The position numbers and the translations under genes are program-made. DNA of 64,000 bases from an uncultured Flavobacteriaceae bacterium (GTDB lineage Bacteria > Bacteroidota > Bacteroidia > Flavobacteriales > Flavobacteriaceae): NCBI GenBank assembly GCA_943789365.1, contig CALSTV010000001.1, forward strand, positions 992,001-1,056,000, given 5' to 3'. A model generated the notes under the pieces. It was not told the DNA's origin, did not search any database, and worked only from the letters and a program-made list of their open reading frames with translations. Shown here piece after piece: positions 28,309 to 38,588 of this stretch (position 1 is the first letter of the stretch; each line of letters opens with the position of its first letter).

Positions 28309-28339
28309 ATTGAATTAAACGAGACTTGAATACGAACCG

Positions 28340-29077
28340 ATGAAAAACAACATTGCCAGCATTAGTATATTTCTTCTATGTATTTGCACTAGCGTGAACG
28401 GACAAAGAAGAAAGGTGAATCAATTACCCAATTTTGACAAAAAAGAAATTCATTGGGGGTTTTATTTAGGATGGAACAACACCGACTATAAAGTTACCTA
28501 TAAGGAGAGTGATTTTCCAAACACGAACCTTCATTTTGACCATAAAACAGGATTCAATGTTGGGTTAATAGCGGATATGAAAATAAATGAAAATTTCAAT
28601 TTACGCATTGAACCTGGTCTGTTGAGCAATGCAAGTACATTAACCTTTGTCGACAAAAATTTTGAGGACGGCAATAGCCCTACAAATGTTTTTGAACCTC
28701 ACACTTCTACCGAAATCGCATCGACATATCTACACGTACCCGTACTTATTAAAGCAAGTGCGCTAAGACTGAACAATATCAAACCCTATATTATCGGAGG
28801 TTTTTCTTACGACTACAATTTTTCAAGTAACCAAGACAGTGGTGATGACAATTTTAGCGGTCAATTCAGAATGCAAACACATAATTTCATGTACGAAATT
28901 GGATTGGGAATGGACATCTATTTCCACTATTTCAAATTCTCTCCTTCAATCCGTGGGCAATTCGCTATGACCAATGAGATTTATTACGACGAAGCTTCTA
29001 ATGGTCCTAGTCCATGGACAGACCCGATTAATTTCATGGGATCACGAAGTTTTTTCATCAAACTCGCATTCGAATAA
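28340..29077 (+). CDS. porT: PorT-like outer membrane barrel protein (T9SS / gliding)
   Basis: 245 residues. Signal peptide ends SVNGQ; mature protein begins with the PorT-like NQLPNFDKKEIHWGFYLG. It has about eight amphipathic strands with Gly/aromatic alternation and ends FFIKLAFE with terminal aromatic residue and Glu. PorT is needed for type IX secretion, and its place next to ubiE is common in Flavobacteriia. The T9SS-tailed G8 protein in this window is a plausible client of the secretion system. Could be another porin-family protein of the same fold. Confidence 0.7.
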   Translation: MKNNIASISIFLLCICTSVNGQRRKVNQLPNFDKKEIHWGFYLGWNNTDYKVTYKESDFPNTNLHFDHKTGFNVGLIADMKINENFNLRIEPGLLSNASTLTFVDKNFEDGNSPTNVFEPHTSTEIASTYLHVPVLIKASALRLNNIKPYIIGGFSYDYNFSSNQDSGDDNFSGQFRMQTHNFMYEIGLGMDIYFHYFKFSPSIRGQFAMTNEIYYDEASNGPSPWTDPINFMGSRSFFIKLAFE

Positions 29078-29089
29078 ACATTTTACTTT

Positions 29090-29818
29090 TTATGAACGCC
29101 TGAATTCACTTAACAGAATTGCTGTAGCCGTGGCTACGTTTAAACTTTCTGTTTCTTGACTGTTTCCAAACCTTGGAATACTTAATTGATGCGTACAGCT
29201 GTTTCTAATCTTTTCAGAAACTCCATTGGCTTCATTCCCCATAACCAAAACTCCAGCTTCAGGCAAAGTACTCGTATATACGTTTTCTCCAACCATATCT
29301 GCACAGTAAACAGGCAACTTTGTTCCTTTTAAAAACGGTTCGAGGTCGACATAATGAATTTGTACACGCGACAATGACCCCATAGTGGCTTGTACTACCT
29401 TTTCATTAAAACAATCAACCGTATTTATAGAACATACTAACTGCTCTGCACCAAACCAATCGCATAAACGGATAATCGTTCCTAAGTTCCCAGGGTCATT
29501 TAAAGCATCCAAAGCTACGATCAAACCTTCAGTTTTTATAGCTTGCTGTTCAGGAATACGAAACAAAGCCAACACAGCATTCGGAGTTTTTAAAGAACTT
29601 ACCTTTTTCAATTCTAAGCTAGAAATGATCTGGAAAGGCCAGCGTGCAAATTCATTTTGAACTTCCTCAGTCATGAACAAAGCTTCTAAAGTAAAGGTAG
29701 AATTCAAGAGTTCTTTTACAACCTTTACGCCCTCTGCTACAAACAACTGTTGCTTAGTACGTTGTTTTTTCTGACGTAAACTTTGAATAAGTTTTATTTG
29801 ATTCTTTGACAAACTCAT
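29090..29818 (-). CDS. TrmH-family RNA 2'-O-methyltransferase
   Basis: 242 residues. N-terminal RNA-binding substrate domain (about 1-90, MSLSKNQIKLIQSLRQKK), then the SPOUT knot: ALDALNDPGNLGTIIRLCDWFG (motif 1, with N and R), VMGNEANGVS (motif 2) and IPRFGNSQETESLNVATA (motif 3). Methylates rRNA or tRNA ribose; the exact site is unknown. Convergent with the PorT-like gene with a 12-base gap and divergent from the TamL-like gene. Confidence 0.93.
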   Translation of the reverse strand: MSLSKNQIKLIQSLRQKKQRTKQQLFVAEGVKVVKELLNSTFTLEALFMTEEVQNEFARWPFQIISSLELKKVSSLKTPNAVLALFRIPEQQAIKTEGLIVALDALNDPGNLGTIIRLCDWFGAEQLVCSINTVDCFNEKVVQATMGSLSRVQIHYVDLEPFLKGTKLPVYCADMVGENVYTSTLPEAGVLVMGNEANGVSEKIRNSCTHQLSIPRFGNSQETESLNVATATAILLSEFRRS

Positions 29819-29968
29819 AACTGATTTTTGCTAATTTATTAGGCTCATAAAATAATTAAGAAGTAAGAATCCCAACCTGAGAAAATTAGCATTCACCTAT
29901 TAACACCAGCAAAAATACACATTTTGCACGGTATTTGTAAAATAAGAATTAATCCGTTAGTACATACA

Positions 29969-32524
29969 ATGGTTTTACCATTCAAAAGTGCTATTTTTGA
30001 ATCTCAATTAAACCCAATTTTGTTGCACAAGAATTTTACGACATCTTTTATATGCTCAGTGGGATTACTCCTAGGTATCAGTTCGTGTAAGTCTACAAAA
30101 TACGTTCCACAAGGAGACTATTTACTGCACAAAAACAAAGTTGTAATCGACGACAAAACTAAACTTGATTCAGAAGTTAAAGACTACATCATACAACGCC
30201 CTAACACTAAATTTATTGGCGTTCCTTTTTCCTTATACTTTTACAATATTGGAAACGAAAACTACGAAGAAAGACATAGCGAATGGCTACAAGAAAACCC
30301 GAAAACCAATGAAAAATTAAGGTCTATTTTTTCACAGAAACAAACGATAAAAATGGGCGAAACCTATAAATCGTTAAACCGTTGGTTTCTAAACGGTGGT
30401 GAAGGACCTGTTATACTCGATGAAGAAAAAGCAAAAATAACTTCTAAAAAACTTAGGACTTATTATTTCAATAAAGGATATTTCGATGCTGAAGTAAATC
30501 ACTCAGTAACTTTAAAGGTAAAAAAAGCTGAAATAAATTACAACATCATCAAAAACAATCCATACCGATTGGATAGCATCTATACTGTAATTGACTCCAA
30601 AACAATCGACTCTATCTACAGAAAAACGATAGAAAATTCATTTATAAAATCGGGCGAAGTCTATGACGACTCAAATTTCCGTAAAGAATCGAAGCGATTG
30701 ACCAATGTGTTTAGAAACTCGGGGATTTATCATTTTTCAGAAAATCAAATAGGCTTTTATGATATCGACACTACAGCGACCGACTTAAAAACAGACGTAA
30801 TATTAAAAATAACCGATAGATTGACCGAACAAAATGGTATCGTTACGAGTCACCCCCTTAAACAACAAAAAGTAACTAAAATTGGCATATTTACAGATTA
30901 TAGCTACGCACGTAAAGACGATTTATTTAAAGACACCGTTTTCCATAAAGGCTTTACTTTTTATTCACATGACAAATTAAAATACCGTCCGAACTCCCTA
31001 TTAAACGCCATATTCATTGAACCAGGCAAAATATACAAAGACAGTACGACCAATTTAACACGTAGACACCTTAGGCTTTTAAAAAACTTCAAACTTGTAA
31101 AAATCAAATACAACGAAATTAATGACGAAGAACTCGCAGCAACGATTGTGCTTACGCCTCTAAAAAAATATTCTATTGGACTCAATACCGAGGTCATCCA
31201 TTCAAATATTAAACAACTTGGGTTTTCAGGAGGTTTTTCTTTTGTAAACAGAAACACTTTTAAAAATGCGGAAATCTTTAAACTTTCTTTCCAAGGTTCA
31301 ATTTTCGACGTGGCGAAAAATATTGGTGGAGACGAAAGTGCTTTTAGTTCATGGGAACTAAGTGCTGAAGCCTCTTTGGAGGTTCCTCGGTTTATGTTCC
31401 CTTTCAAGGCCGAAAACATCATTGACAAGAGAATGGCACCAAAAACCATGTTTTCGGTGGGAAGTAGTTTTCAAAAAAACATAGGTCTTGACAAACAAAA
31501 ACTCACCGGAATTATAGATTATTCATGGACACCTTCCAAAAGAACAAAGCACACTGTTGAATTGATAAATGCACAGTATGTAAAAAACCTAAATAAGGAA
31601 TCTTATTTCTACATTTACAGTTCCGAGTATGATGATTTGGAGACCATTCAGGAAGAATTCTTCCCATCATACCCTTTAACACCTGAAAATGCACTTGAGT
31701 TTATTGACGAAAACATAGATGAAGATTTTCAAAACAGCAATCCAGAAGAATATCAAACTGCCAAAAACATTGAGAAACGACATGAAATCTTAACCACTGA
31801 TGTTGTTATACCCTCAATATCTTATGCTTTTACCTATAGCAGTCAACACGACTTTAAAGATACCGACTATGTCTTTTTTCGTGCAAAAGTCGCCACTTCA
31901 GGAAATATTATGACGGCAATTACAAATACCGAAACCCCTGAAGGTATAAAAACGTTTGCAGATATTCCAATTGCACAGTTTGTAAGAACGGATTTTGAAT
32001 TTAAAAAATTCTGGAATCTTTCTAAATCTTCAGTCCTAGTTTACAGAAATTTCATAGGGGTGGCAATTCCATATGGAAACTCAAATGAAATTCCTTTTAC
32101 AAGTAGTTATTTCATTGGAGGATCTAGTGACATAAGAGCATGGAAAACCTATGAATTAGGTCCAGGTACGAACAGTACGGGCTTGGAGTTCAACGTAGGA
32201 AGTCTAAAACTGATCGCAAATCTTGAATATCGTTTTGACATCACAAGTAGTGTTAAAGGAGCACTTTTCGTCGATGCTGGAAATATCTGGGATATAACTG
32301 ATTCTGAATTGACAACGGAGGGAGAAAAATTCACAAGTTTTAAATCGCTTGAAAACAGTGCTATCGGTACCGGTTTTGGTATTCGATACGACTTTAACTT
32401 TTTTGTATTAAGAATGGATCTCGGAATTAAAACCTACGAACCTTATTTAGAAGGGGAGCGTTGGTTTAAGAACTTCGAATTGAGAAGCAGTGTATTTAAT
32501 ATAGGTATCAACTACCCGTTTTAA
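29969..32524 (+). CDS. tamL: TamL-like lipidated BamA/TamA-family outer membrane protein
   Basis: About 851 residues from ATG at 29969 (frame open from a TTG at 29924). The signal ends in lipobox ISSC followed by KSTKYVPQGDYLLHKNKVVID, the typical N-terminus of the Bacteroidota lipidated TamA homologue. POTRA-like regions span about 40-420. The barrel domain closes with GGSSDIRAWKTYELGPG and an FxVGxxYxF-like end (FNIGINYPF), including the conserved Arg in the RAW motif of lid loop 6. It probably inserts or assembles outer-membrane proteins or lipids. Upstream trmH neighbour is a frequent pairing. Confidence 0.82.
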   Translation: MVLPFKSAIFESQLNPILLHKNFTTSFICSVGLLLGISSCKSTKYVPQGDYLLHKNKVVIDDKTKLDSEVKDYIIQRPNTKFIGVPFSLYFYNIGNENYEERHSEWLQENPKTNEKLRSIFSQKQTIKMGETYKSLNRWFLNGGEGPVILDEEKAKITSKKLRTYYFNKGYFDAEVNHSVTLKVKKAEINYNIIKNNPYRLDSIYTVIDSKTIDSIYRKTIENSFIKSGEVYDDSNFRKESKRLTNVFRNSGIYHFSENQIGFYDIDTTATDLKTDVILKITDRLTEQNGIVTSHPLKQQKVTKIGIFTDYSYARKDDLFKDTVFHKGFTFYSHDKLKYRPNSLLNAIFIEPGKIYKDSTTNLTRRHLRLLKNFKLVKIKYNEINDEELAATIVLTPLKKYSIGLNTEVIHSNIKQLGFSGGFSFVNRNTFKNAEIFKLSFQGSIFDVAKNIGGDESAFSSWELSAEASLEVPRFMFPFKAENIIDKRMAPKTMFSVGSSFQKNIGLDKQKLTGIIDYSWTPSKRTKHTVELINAQYVKNLNKESYFYIYSSEYDDLETIQEEFFPSYPLTPENALEFIDENIDEDFQNSNPEEYQTAKNIEKRHEILTTDVVIPSISYAFTYSSQHDFKDTDYVFFRAKVATSGNIMTAITNTETPEGIKTFADIPIAQFVRTDFEFKKFWNLSKSSVLVYRNFIGVAIPYGNSNEIPFTSSYFIGGSSDIRAWKTYELGPGTNSTGLEFNVGSLKLIANLEYRFDITSSVKGALFVDAGNIWDITDSELTTEGEKFTSFKSLENSAIGTGFGIRYDFNFFVLRMDLGIKTYEPYLEGERWFKNFELRSSVFNIGINYPF

Positions 32525-32635
32525 GGCAAAAAGCAGCTCTATATGGCTTGTATAAACTTCAATTTTTCTACAACGATTTCGTTTATTTTTCAGCGTATCT
32601 ACATAAAAACATGATTATTACTGATTAAAAAACCT

Positions 32636-32643
32636 TACTTTTG
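32636..32643 (+). promoter_or_regulatory. -7 promoter element of fba
   Basis: TACTTTTG (TAnnTTTG), 31 bases upstream of the fba ATG. No clear TTG at -33. Confidence 0.6.
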
Positions 32644-32674
32644 TATAAATTTTTATCAAAAAAACATAGAAACC

Positions 32675-33742
32675 ATGAGTCACAATATCAAACCAGGAGT
32701 TGCTACAGGCGATGCCGTTCAAGAAATTTTTAAATACGCAAAGGAAAAGGGATTCGCGTTGCCAGCTGTTAACGTAATTGGATCAAGTACTATTAATGGA
32801 GTTTTAGAAACTGCTAAAGAATTGAACTCACCAGTTATCATTCAATTTTCAAATGGAGGTGCTCAGTTTAATGCTGGAAAAGGACTTTCAAATGAAGGAC
32901 AAGCTGCTGCAATTGCAGGCGGTGTAGCCGGTGCTAAACATGTTCATGAAATGGCTTTGGCTTATGGAGTACCTGTAATCTTACATACAGATCACGCAGC
33001 AAAAAAATTATTGCCTTGGATTGACGGTTTGTTAGATGCTAGTGAAAAACACTTCGAAGAAACAGGAGCTCCTTTGTTTAGTTCTCATATGATCGATTTG
33101 TCTGAAGAACCTCTTGAAGAAAATATTGCTATCTGTAAAGAATATTTAGGACGTATGTCAAAAATGGGTATGACTTTAGAGATTGAATTAGGAATTACTG
33201 GTGGAGAAGAAGACGGTGTTGACAATTCTGATGTTGATGTTTCAAAATTATACACACAACCTGAAGAAGTTGATTATGCTTTTGAACAATTATCAGAAGT
33301 TTCACCTAGATTTACAATCGCAGCTTCTTTCGGAAACGTACATGGGGTATACAAACCTGGAAACGTTAAATTAACTCCGAAAATTTTAGACAACTCTCAA
33401 AAATATATCGAAAAGAAACACGGATTATCAAACAACCCAGTTGATTTTGTATTCCATGGTGGTTCAGGTTCTACTGTTGAAGAAATAAGAGAAGGTATCT
33501 CATACGGTGTTATCAAAATGAACATTGATACTGATTTACAGTATGCATTTATGGAAGGTATTAGAGATTACTTTGCAGACAATACAGATTATTTACAATC
33601 TCAAATTGGAAATCCAACTGGAGATGATGCCCCAAATAAAAAATATTATGACCCAAGAGGTTGGATCAGAAAAGGGGAAGTTACTTTTAAAGAGCGCTTA
33701 AAAGCTGCTTTTGAAGACCTTAACAATGTGAACACGCTCTAA
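32675..33742 (+). CDS. fbaA: Fructose-bisphosphate aldolase, class II
   Basis: 355 residues, class IIA length. Zinc enzyme of glycolysis/gluconeogenesis. Visible motifs: ILHTDHAAKK (Asp/His active-site region, about 104-113), LEIELGITGGEEDGVDN, FGNVHGVYKPGN with the zinc His, FHGGSGST and MNIDTDLQYAF (substrate phosphate and Schiff-free class II motif). Single-gene transcript with its own promoter and terminator. Confidence 0.97.
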   Translation: MSHNIKPGVATGDAVQEIFKYAKEKGFALPAVNVIGSSTINGVLETAKELNSPVIIQFSNGGAQFNAGKGLSNEGQAAAIAGGVAGAKHVHEMALAYGVPVILHTDHAAKKLLPWIDGLLDASEKHFEETGAPLFSSHMIDLSEEPLEENIAICKEYLGRMSKMGMTLEIELGITGGEEDGVDNSDVDVSKLYTQPEEVDYAFEQLSEVSPRFTIAASFGNVHGVYKPGNVKLTPKILDNSQKYIEKKHGLSNNPVDFVFHGGSGSTVEEIREGISYGVIKMNIDTDLQYAFMEGIRDYFADNTDYLQSQIGNPTGDDAPNKKYYDPRGWIRKGEVTFKERLKAAFEDLNNVNTL

Positions 33743-33769
33743 GCGCTATTACATAGAAGTTAAACACAC

Positions 33770-33810
33770 AAAGAGAAACTGAAAAATAATTCAGTTTCTC
33801 TTTATTTTTT
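33770..33810 (+). terminator. Terminator of fba
   Basis: Perfect 14-bp arms AAAGAGAAACTGAA (33770-33783) and TTCAGTTTCTCTTT (33790-33803), 6-base loop, followed by ATTTTTTT. Confidence 0.92.
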
Positions 33811-33841
33811 TAGTAAATTAGCCCCCTAAAACAGTATACAT

Positions 33842-34702
33842 ATGTCATCTTGGTTTAAGAGAAATGAAAAGGGAATTCATACCCCGACGGAAGCTAAAAA
33901 AGATGTCCCTAAAGGACTTTGGTACAAAACACCTAGCGGTAAAATTGTAGATACTGAAGACTTAAGACAAAACCTCTATGTAAGTAGAGAAGATGGGTAT
34001 CATGTAAGAATTGGAAGTGCCGAATATTTTGAAATTTTATTCGACAACACGAAATTTAAAGAATTAAACCCTTCCTTAGAAGCGGGTGACCCTTTAAAAT
34101 TTTCAGACACAAAAGCATATCCAGATCGCTTAAAAGATGCTCAAAAGAAAACAAAACTTAAAGACGCTGTTCGTACGGCTGTCGGAAAATCCCTTGGACA
34201 AGATTTGGTAATCGCCTGTATGGATTTCGCCTTTATTGGAGGTTCTATGGGAAGTGTTGTTGGTGAAAAAATAGCGAGAGCCATTGATTATTCCATAAAG
34301 CATAAAATTCCATTTCTAATGATTTCTAAATCTGGTGGTGCCAGAATGCAAGAAGCTCCACTATCGCTAATGCAAATGGTAAAAACTTCTGCTAAATTAG
34401 CCTTGCTTGCAAAAGCAAAAGTTCCTTATATTTCTCTGTGTACAGATCCAACTACTGGTGGTATCACAGCTTCTTTTGCCATGCTTGGAGACATCAACAT
34501 TGCAGAACCAAATGCATTGATTGCCTTTGCTGGCCCTAGAGTTGTAAAAGATACTACAGGAAAGGATTTACCAAAAGGATTCCAACGATCTGAATTCTTA
34601 TTAGAACACGGTTTCTTAGACGCTATCTACGAAAGAAAAGAACTTAAAAAACAAATCAACCTCTATATTGATTTGATTTTAAATCAAAAAATAAGATCCT
34701 AA
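33842..34702 (+). CDS. accD: Acetyl-CoA carboxylase carboxyltransferase beta subunit, lacking the zinc-ribbon cysteines
   Basis: 286 residues. Transfers the carboxyl group from biotin to acetyl-CoA together with AccA, the first step of fatty acid synthesis. The crotonase-like core is intact, with [22 protein letters not shown] and [12 protein letters not shown]. The N-terminal segment corresponding to the zinc ribbon reads [16 protein letters not shown] and [15 protein letters not shown]; all four Cys of the usual C-x2-C...C-x2-C are absent. I recall similar sequences in other Flavobacteriia, so this is probably a lineage trait rather than damage. Confidence 0.95.
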   Translation: MSSWFKRNEKGIHTPTEAKKDVPKGLWYKTPSGKIVDTEDLRQNLYVSREDGYHVRIGSAEYFEILFDNTKFKELNPSLEAGDPLKFSDTKAYPDRLKDAQKKTKLKDAVRTAVGKSLGQDLVIACMDFAFIGGSMGSVVGEKIARAIDYSIKHKIPFLMISKSGGARMQEAPLSLMQMVKTSAKLALLAKAKVPYISLCTDPTTGGITASFAMLGDINIAEPNALIAFAGPRVVKDTTGKDLPKGFQRSEFLLEHGFLDAIYERKELKKQINLYIDLILNQKIRS

Positions 34703-34732
34703 AAAAAAGCCCCAATTTGGGGCTTTTTTTTT
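34701..34732. terminator. Bidirectional terminator between accD and the convergent lipoprotein gene
   Basis: A-run, AGCCCC, AATTT, GGGGCT and a T-run: the stem of six G/C-rich pairs is extended by the flanking A/T tracts. It overlaps the accD stop codon and can act on both strands. Confidence 0.9.
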
Positions 34733-34758
34733 ATGCTTCTAATACTGAATTTCTTGCT

Positions 34759-35613
34759 TTACTTTCTTTTCTTTTTTTCCAAAGAGATTTGTGTAACCAC
34801 ACCATCCATACCTGTAAAAGTAGCAACTGCATCACAGGATCCATCTCCAAAATCTAACACTCCAGATTTACTGCCTTTTGAAATTTCTTTTGTGCCAATC
34901 ACTATAAAGCGACAGGCCAATTCTTTACGTAATTTTTCCGTAATTTCAACTGTGTGTACGGTTCCATTTTTTAATGTTGATATCGAACTACCAGACAGCT
35001 CATATACATTATTCGACCAAACTCTATCTCCATCACCTTCAATCATTTCAGAAACTCGAGTGCCTTGGCGTGAAGCAAAATCCCCAGACTCCCAATTTAT
35101 AGCGATATCTTCGGTAAATGTAGATTGACGGTTTCCATTTGCATTCGATTTCTCTTTTATCGAACTGCTAAAACCAGAAATATTTTTATCATTGACATAA
35201 AAATTCTCAAAAGTATGCGTTATCTCTTTTGTCTTTAAGGTTCTATCCTTTTCATAAGTCAGAATTAATTTACCTTTAAATACTTTGTCATTTTTACCCG
35301 TACAGCCATCACCAAAATCAATAGTAACTTGCTTAATTCCATCAGAGCTAATTACCGTTTTAACAGCACATTCAGGCACATAACGATTTCCTTTTTCAGC
35401 AGTTTTCATTTCAACTGTAGCTTCTTCATTTACGTACACTTCATCAATAACACTTGAGACTTCTAACAACACATCTTCAATCTCTTCCAAAGCAAGTATG
35501 TTTTGTTCATTAAAAGACTCACTAACAACCTGTTCTTCTTCACAAGATATCAAGAAAAACACACAAAATAAACGAAGTAAAAACACAGGACTAAGTACGG
35601 TATAATATTTCAT
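34759..35613 (-). CDS. Hypothetical lipoprotein
   Basis: About 284 residues from ATG at 35613; 14 more codons upstream are open but precede the signal peptide. The signal ends in lipobox LISC followed by an acidic EEEQ. Beyond a helical acidic stretch the mature part is beta-rich, with two similar motifs: QVTIDFGDGCTGKNDKVFKGKL and SGVLDFGDGSCDAVATFTG. The repeat of V-x-DFGDG-C suggests two related domains each with a Cys. Family not recognised. Convergent with accD and divergent from rpsO. Confidence 0.75.
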   Translation of the reverse strand: MKYYTVLSPVFLLRLFCVFFLISCEEEQVVSESFNEQNILALEEIEDVLLEVSSVIDEVYVNEEATVEMKTAEKGNRYVPECAVKTVISSDGIKQVTIDFGDGCTGKNDKVFKGKLILTYEKDRTLKTKEITHTFENFYVNDKNISGFSSSIKEKSNANGNRQSTFTEDIAINWESGDFASRQGTRVSEMIEGDGDRVWSNNVYELSGSSISTLKNGTVHTVEITEKLRKELACRFIVIGTKEISKGSKSGVLDFGDGSCDAVATFTGMDGVVTQISLEKKKRK

Positions 35614-35700
35614 AATAAAATTGGTTTTAGTTTGAATAATGCTAGTAAGACTCACAAAATACCAAAAGGTTTAATTAGCACAATTATAGCTCATAAAGAA

Positions 35701-35730
35701 TTGTTCAATTAAAAAATAATAGTATCTTTG
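35701..35730 (+). promoter_or_regulatory. rpsO promoter
   Basis: TTG (35701-35703), a 19-base spacer and TATCTTTG (35723-35730). A clean Bacteroidota promoter, 60 bases before the rpsO ATG. Confidence 0.8.
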
Positions 35731-35790
35731 CAGCCTTGATAAAACATTATCAATACATAAAAATTATTAATAATTAAATTTAATGTTAGC

Positions 35791-36060
35791 ATGTATTTAA
35801 CAAACGAAGTAAAAAAAGAAATTTTCAAAAAGCACGGAGGTTCTGAAAGTAACACAGGATCAACAGAAGGTCAAATTGCACTGTTCACACACCGCATTAA
35901 CCACCTAACGGAACACTTAAAAACAAACCGTAAAGATTACAACACGGAACGTTCTTTGGTAAAGCTAGTAGGTAAACGTAGAAGTTTACTAGACTATTTA
36001 ACAAAAACGGACATCGTAAGATACCGTGCAATTATCAAGGAATTAGGCTTGAGAAAATAA
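35791..36060 (+). CDS. rpsO: 30S ribosomal protein S15
   Basis: 89 residues, full length. The conserved S15 features are NTGSTEGQIALFTHRINHLTEHL and VGKRRSLLDYL. Binds 16S rRNA central domain. Followed by its own terminator and then pnp, the same rpsO-pnp order as in many bacteria. Confidence 0.98.
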   Translation: MYLTNEVKKEIFKKHGGSESNTGSTEGQIALFTHRINHLTEHLKTNRKDYNTERSLVKLVGKRRSLLDYLTKTDIVRYRAIIKELGLRK

Positions 36061-36067
36061 AACTCTT

Positions 36068-36101
36068 AAAAGAGGCAATTTATATTGCCTCTTTTTTTTT
36101 A
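36068..36101 (+). terminator. Terminator of rpsO
   Basis: Arms AAAAGAGGCAA (36068-36078) and TTGCCTCTTTT (36085-36095) with a 6-base loop and a T-run. Confidence 0.92.
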
Positions 36102-36183
36102 GTATCCAATTTTACTCCACAGGGAATTCAACAACCCCGAACAACACACACATAAATTTAGTATTAATCTAGAATTAAAACGT

Positions 36184-38391
36184 ATGATTCCAAAAGTATT
36201 TAGTGAGGTCATTGACCTCGGAGATGGAAGAACTATCTCATTAGAAACCGGGAAACTTGCCAAGCAAGCTCACGGTTCAGTTGTTGTAAGAATGGGGAAC
36301 GCAATGTTATTGTGTACCGTAGTATCAAACTACAAACAAAGCGATGTAGACTTTTTACCGTTAACGGTAGATTATAGAGAGAAATTTGCAGCTGCAGGAA
36401 AATATCCCGGTGGATTTTTCAAAAGAGAAGCAAGACCTAGCGATGCAGAGGTATTAACAATGAGACTGGTAGACCGCGTATTGCGTCCACTTTTCCCAAA
36501 AGATTACCATGCAGAAACTCAAGTAATGATTCAATTAATGTCTCATGATGAAAATGTAATGCCAGACGCCTTAGCAGGATTGGCAGCATCTACAGTTATT
36601 CAATTGAGTGACATTCCTTTTGAAACAGCAATTTCTGAAGTGCGCGTAGCAAGAGTAGAAGGTGAATTTATTATCAACCCAAACAGAACACAATTAGAGG
36701 CGGCAGACATCGATATGATGATTGGAGCTTCTGCAGATTCTGTTATGATGGTTGAAGGAGAAATGGACGAAATTTCAGAAGAAGAAATGGCTGATGCAAT
36801 TAAGTTTGCGCATGAAGCCATTAAAGTACAATGTGCTGCTCAAGTTCGTTTAGCTGAAGCTTTTGGTAAAAAAGAAACTCGAGAATATGCAGTTGCTGAC
36901 GAAAATGAAGCATTAGCAGCAAGAATTAACGAAGCAGTTTACCAAAAATGTTATGACATTGCTAAAAAAGGAACTTCTAAAGTAGAAAGAACTGATGCCT
37001 TTGCTGAAGTTAAAGAAGCTTTAGTAGCCTCTTTCACTGAAGAAGAAACTGAAGAATATGGTGATTTGATTGGAAAATATTTCAACAAAGCGCAGAAAAA
37101 TGCTGTACGTGAATTGACTTTATCGGAAGGTTTACGATTAGACGGTAGAAAAACTACTGATATCAGACCTATCTGGTGTGAAGTAGATTATTTACCATCT
37201 ACGCATGGTTCTTCTATATTTACAAGAGGAGAAACGCAAGCATTGGCTACTGTTACATTAGGAACTTCAAGAGATGCAAACATTATAGACTCTCCAACCA
37301 ATGAAGGAGAAGAAAGATTCTACTTGCATTATAACTTCCCTCCATTCTGTACGGGAGAAGCTAGACCGTTGAGAGGTACTTCTCGAAGAGAAGTTGGTCA
37401 CGGAAACTTGGCACAACGCGCTTTGAAAGGTATGGTACCAGAAACTTGTCCTTATACTGTTAGAGTTGTTTCTGAAGTTTTAGAATCTAATGGATCGTCT
37501 TCAATGGCTACTGTTTGTGCAGGTACTATGGCACTTATGGATGCCGGTGTTCAAATGACAAAACCAGTTTCTGGTATTGCAATGGGATTGATTTCTGACG
37601 GAGACCGATACGCTGTTTTGTCTGACATATTAGGTGATGAAGATCACTTAGGAGACATGGACTTTAAAGTAACCGGAACAGCAGATGGAATTACAGCTTG
37701 TCAAATGGATATTAAAGTAAAAGGACTTTCTTACGAAATTCTAGTAAACGCATTGAAACAAGCTAGAGACGGTCGTTTACATATCCTAGAAAAGATTACA
37801 GATACGATTGATCAACCAAATGCAGATGTAAAATCGCATTCACCAAAAATGATTACAAAAAGAATTGCCAATGAATTTATTGGTGCTTTGATTGGTCCAG
37901 GAGGTAAAGTAATTCAAGAGTTACAAAAAGAAACAGGTTGTACAATCGTGATTAACGAAGACCCAGTTACTGAAGAAGGTATTGTTGAAATACTAGGTAC
38001 TGGAAGCGAAGGAATTGATGCTGTACTTGCAAAAATTGACTCTATTACTTTTAAACCTGTAAAAGGAGACACCTATAAAGTAAAAGTAATAAAAATGTTA
38101 GATTTTGGAGCCGTTGTTGAATATTTGGACGCACCTGGTAACGAAGTGTTATTGCACGTAAGCGAATTGGCTTGGGAACGCACTGAAAACGTATCTGACG
38201 TCGTAAATATGGGTGACGAATTTGAAGTTAAATACTTTGGAACGGATCCTAAAACGCGTAAAGAAAAAGTTTCGCGTAAGGCATTATTAGAAAAGCCTGA
38301 AGGCTATGTAGCAAGACCTCCTAGAGACAACTCTAGAGGACGTGATAATCGCAGAAGAGACGATAGAAAACCTAGAGAAAACAAAAGCTAA
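36184..38391 (+). CDS. pnp: Polyribonucleotide nucleotidyltransferase (PNPase)
   Basis: 735 residues. Phosphate-dependent 3'-5' RNA exonuclease. First RNase PH-like domain about 1-230, helical linker, second RNase PH domain with the active [12 protein letters not shown] and [24 protein letters not shown] stretches, then a KH domain ([20 protein letters not shown]) and an S1 domain. An extra Arg/Asp-rich tail of about 20 residues ([17 protein letters not shown]) probably increases RNA binding. Terminator follows directly. Confidence 0.98.
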   Translation: MIPKVFSEVIDLGDGRTISLETGKLAKQAHGSVVVRMGNAMLLCTVVSNYKQSDVDFLPLTVDYREKFAAAGKYPGGFFKREARPSDAEVLTMRLVDRVLRPLFPKDYHAETQVMIQLMSHDENVMPDALAGLAASTVIQLSDIPFETAISEVRVARVEGEFIINPNRTQLEAADIDMMIGASADSVMMVEGEMDEISEEEMADAIKFAHEAIKVQCAAQVRLAEAFGKKETREYAVADENEALAARINEAVYQKCYDIAKKGTSKVERTDAFAEVKEALVASFTEEETEEYGDLIGKYFNKAQKNAVRELTLSEGLRLDGRKTTDIRPIWCEVDYLPSTHGSSIFTRGETQALATVTLGTSRDANIIDSPTNEGEERFYLHYNFPPFCTGEARPLRGTSRREVGHGNLAQRALKGMVPETCPYTVRVVSEVLESNGSSSMATVCAGTMALMDAGVQMTKPVSGIAMGLISDGDRYAVLSDILGDEDHLGDMDFKVTGTADGITACQMDIKVKGLSYEILVNALKQARDGRLHILEKITDTIDQPNADVKSHSPKMITKRIANEFIGALIGPGGKVIQELQKETGCTIVINEDPVTEEGIVEILGTGSEGIDAVLAKIDSITFKPVKGDTYKVKVIKMLDFGAVVEYLDAPGNEVLLHVSELAWERTENVSDVVNMGDEFEVKYFGTDPKTRKEKVSRKALLEKPEGYVARPPRDNSRGRDNRRRDDRKPRENKS

Positions 38392-38415
38392 GAAGCAATT
38401 TATTCTCTAACACAC

Positions 38416-38447
38416 AAAAAGGCTGTTTAAATTTAAACAGCCTTTTT
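38416..38447 (+). terminator. Terminator of pnp
   Basis: Perfect 16-bp palindrome arms AAAAAGGCTGTTTAAA and TTTAAACAGCCTTTTT (the centre forms the loop), followed by a T. Confidence 0.9.
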
Positions 38448-38478
38448 TATGCGAAATAGTTACGCACTATCATAAAAC

Positions 38479-38582
38479 AAAAAACTCCCGCTAAAAGCGA
38501 GAGCTTTGCACTTATTATAATCCCCCCAGATGCTATAATAAGTCTTATTGTTAAAATCAACATCTAAGCAGAGAATCATTCA
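38479..38582 (-). ncRNA. Candidate small RNA, about 104 nt, between pnp and ppiD
   Basis: On the minus strand a TATATTTG box (38589-38596) is followed by about 104 bases ending in a good intrinsic terminator: CTCTCGCT (38503-38496) pairs with AGCGGGAG (38492-38485), 3-base loop, then six T. Before it stands a perfect 9-bp hairpin, CTTATTATA / TATAATAAG (38542-38534 and 38519-38511), whose 14-base loop shows a run of six G. A smaller hairpin TGTT-GATTTT-AACA precedes. There is no convincing ORF. Function and family unknown; Bacteroidota-specific RNAs such as Flavo-1 should be compared. Confidence 0.6.
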
Positions 38583-38588
38583 ACAATA

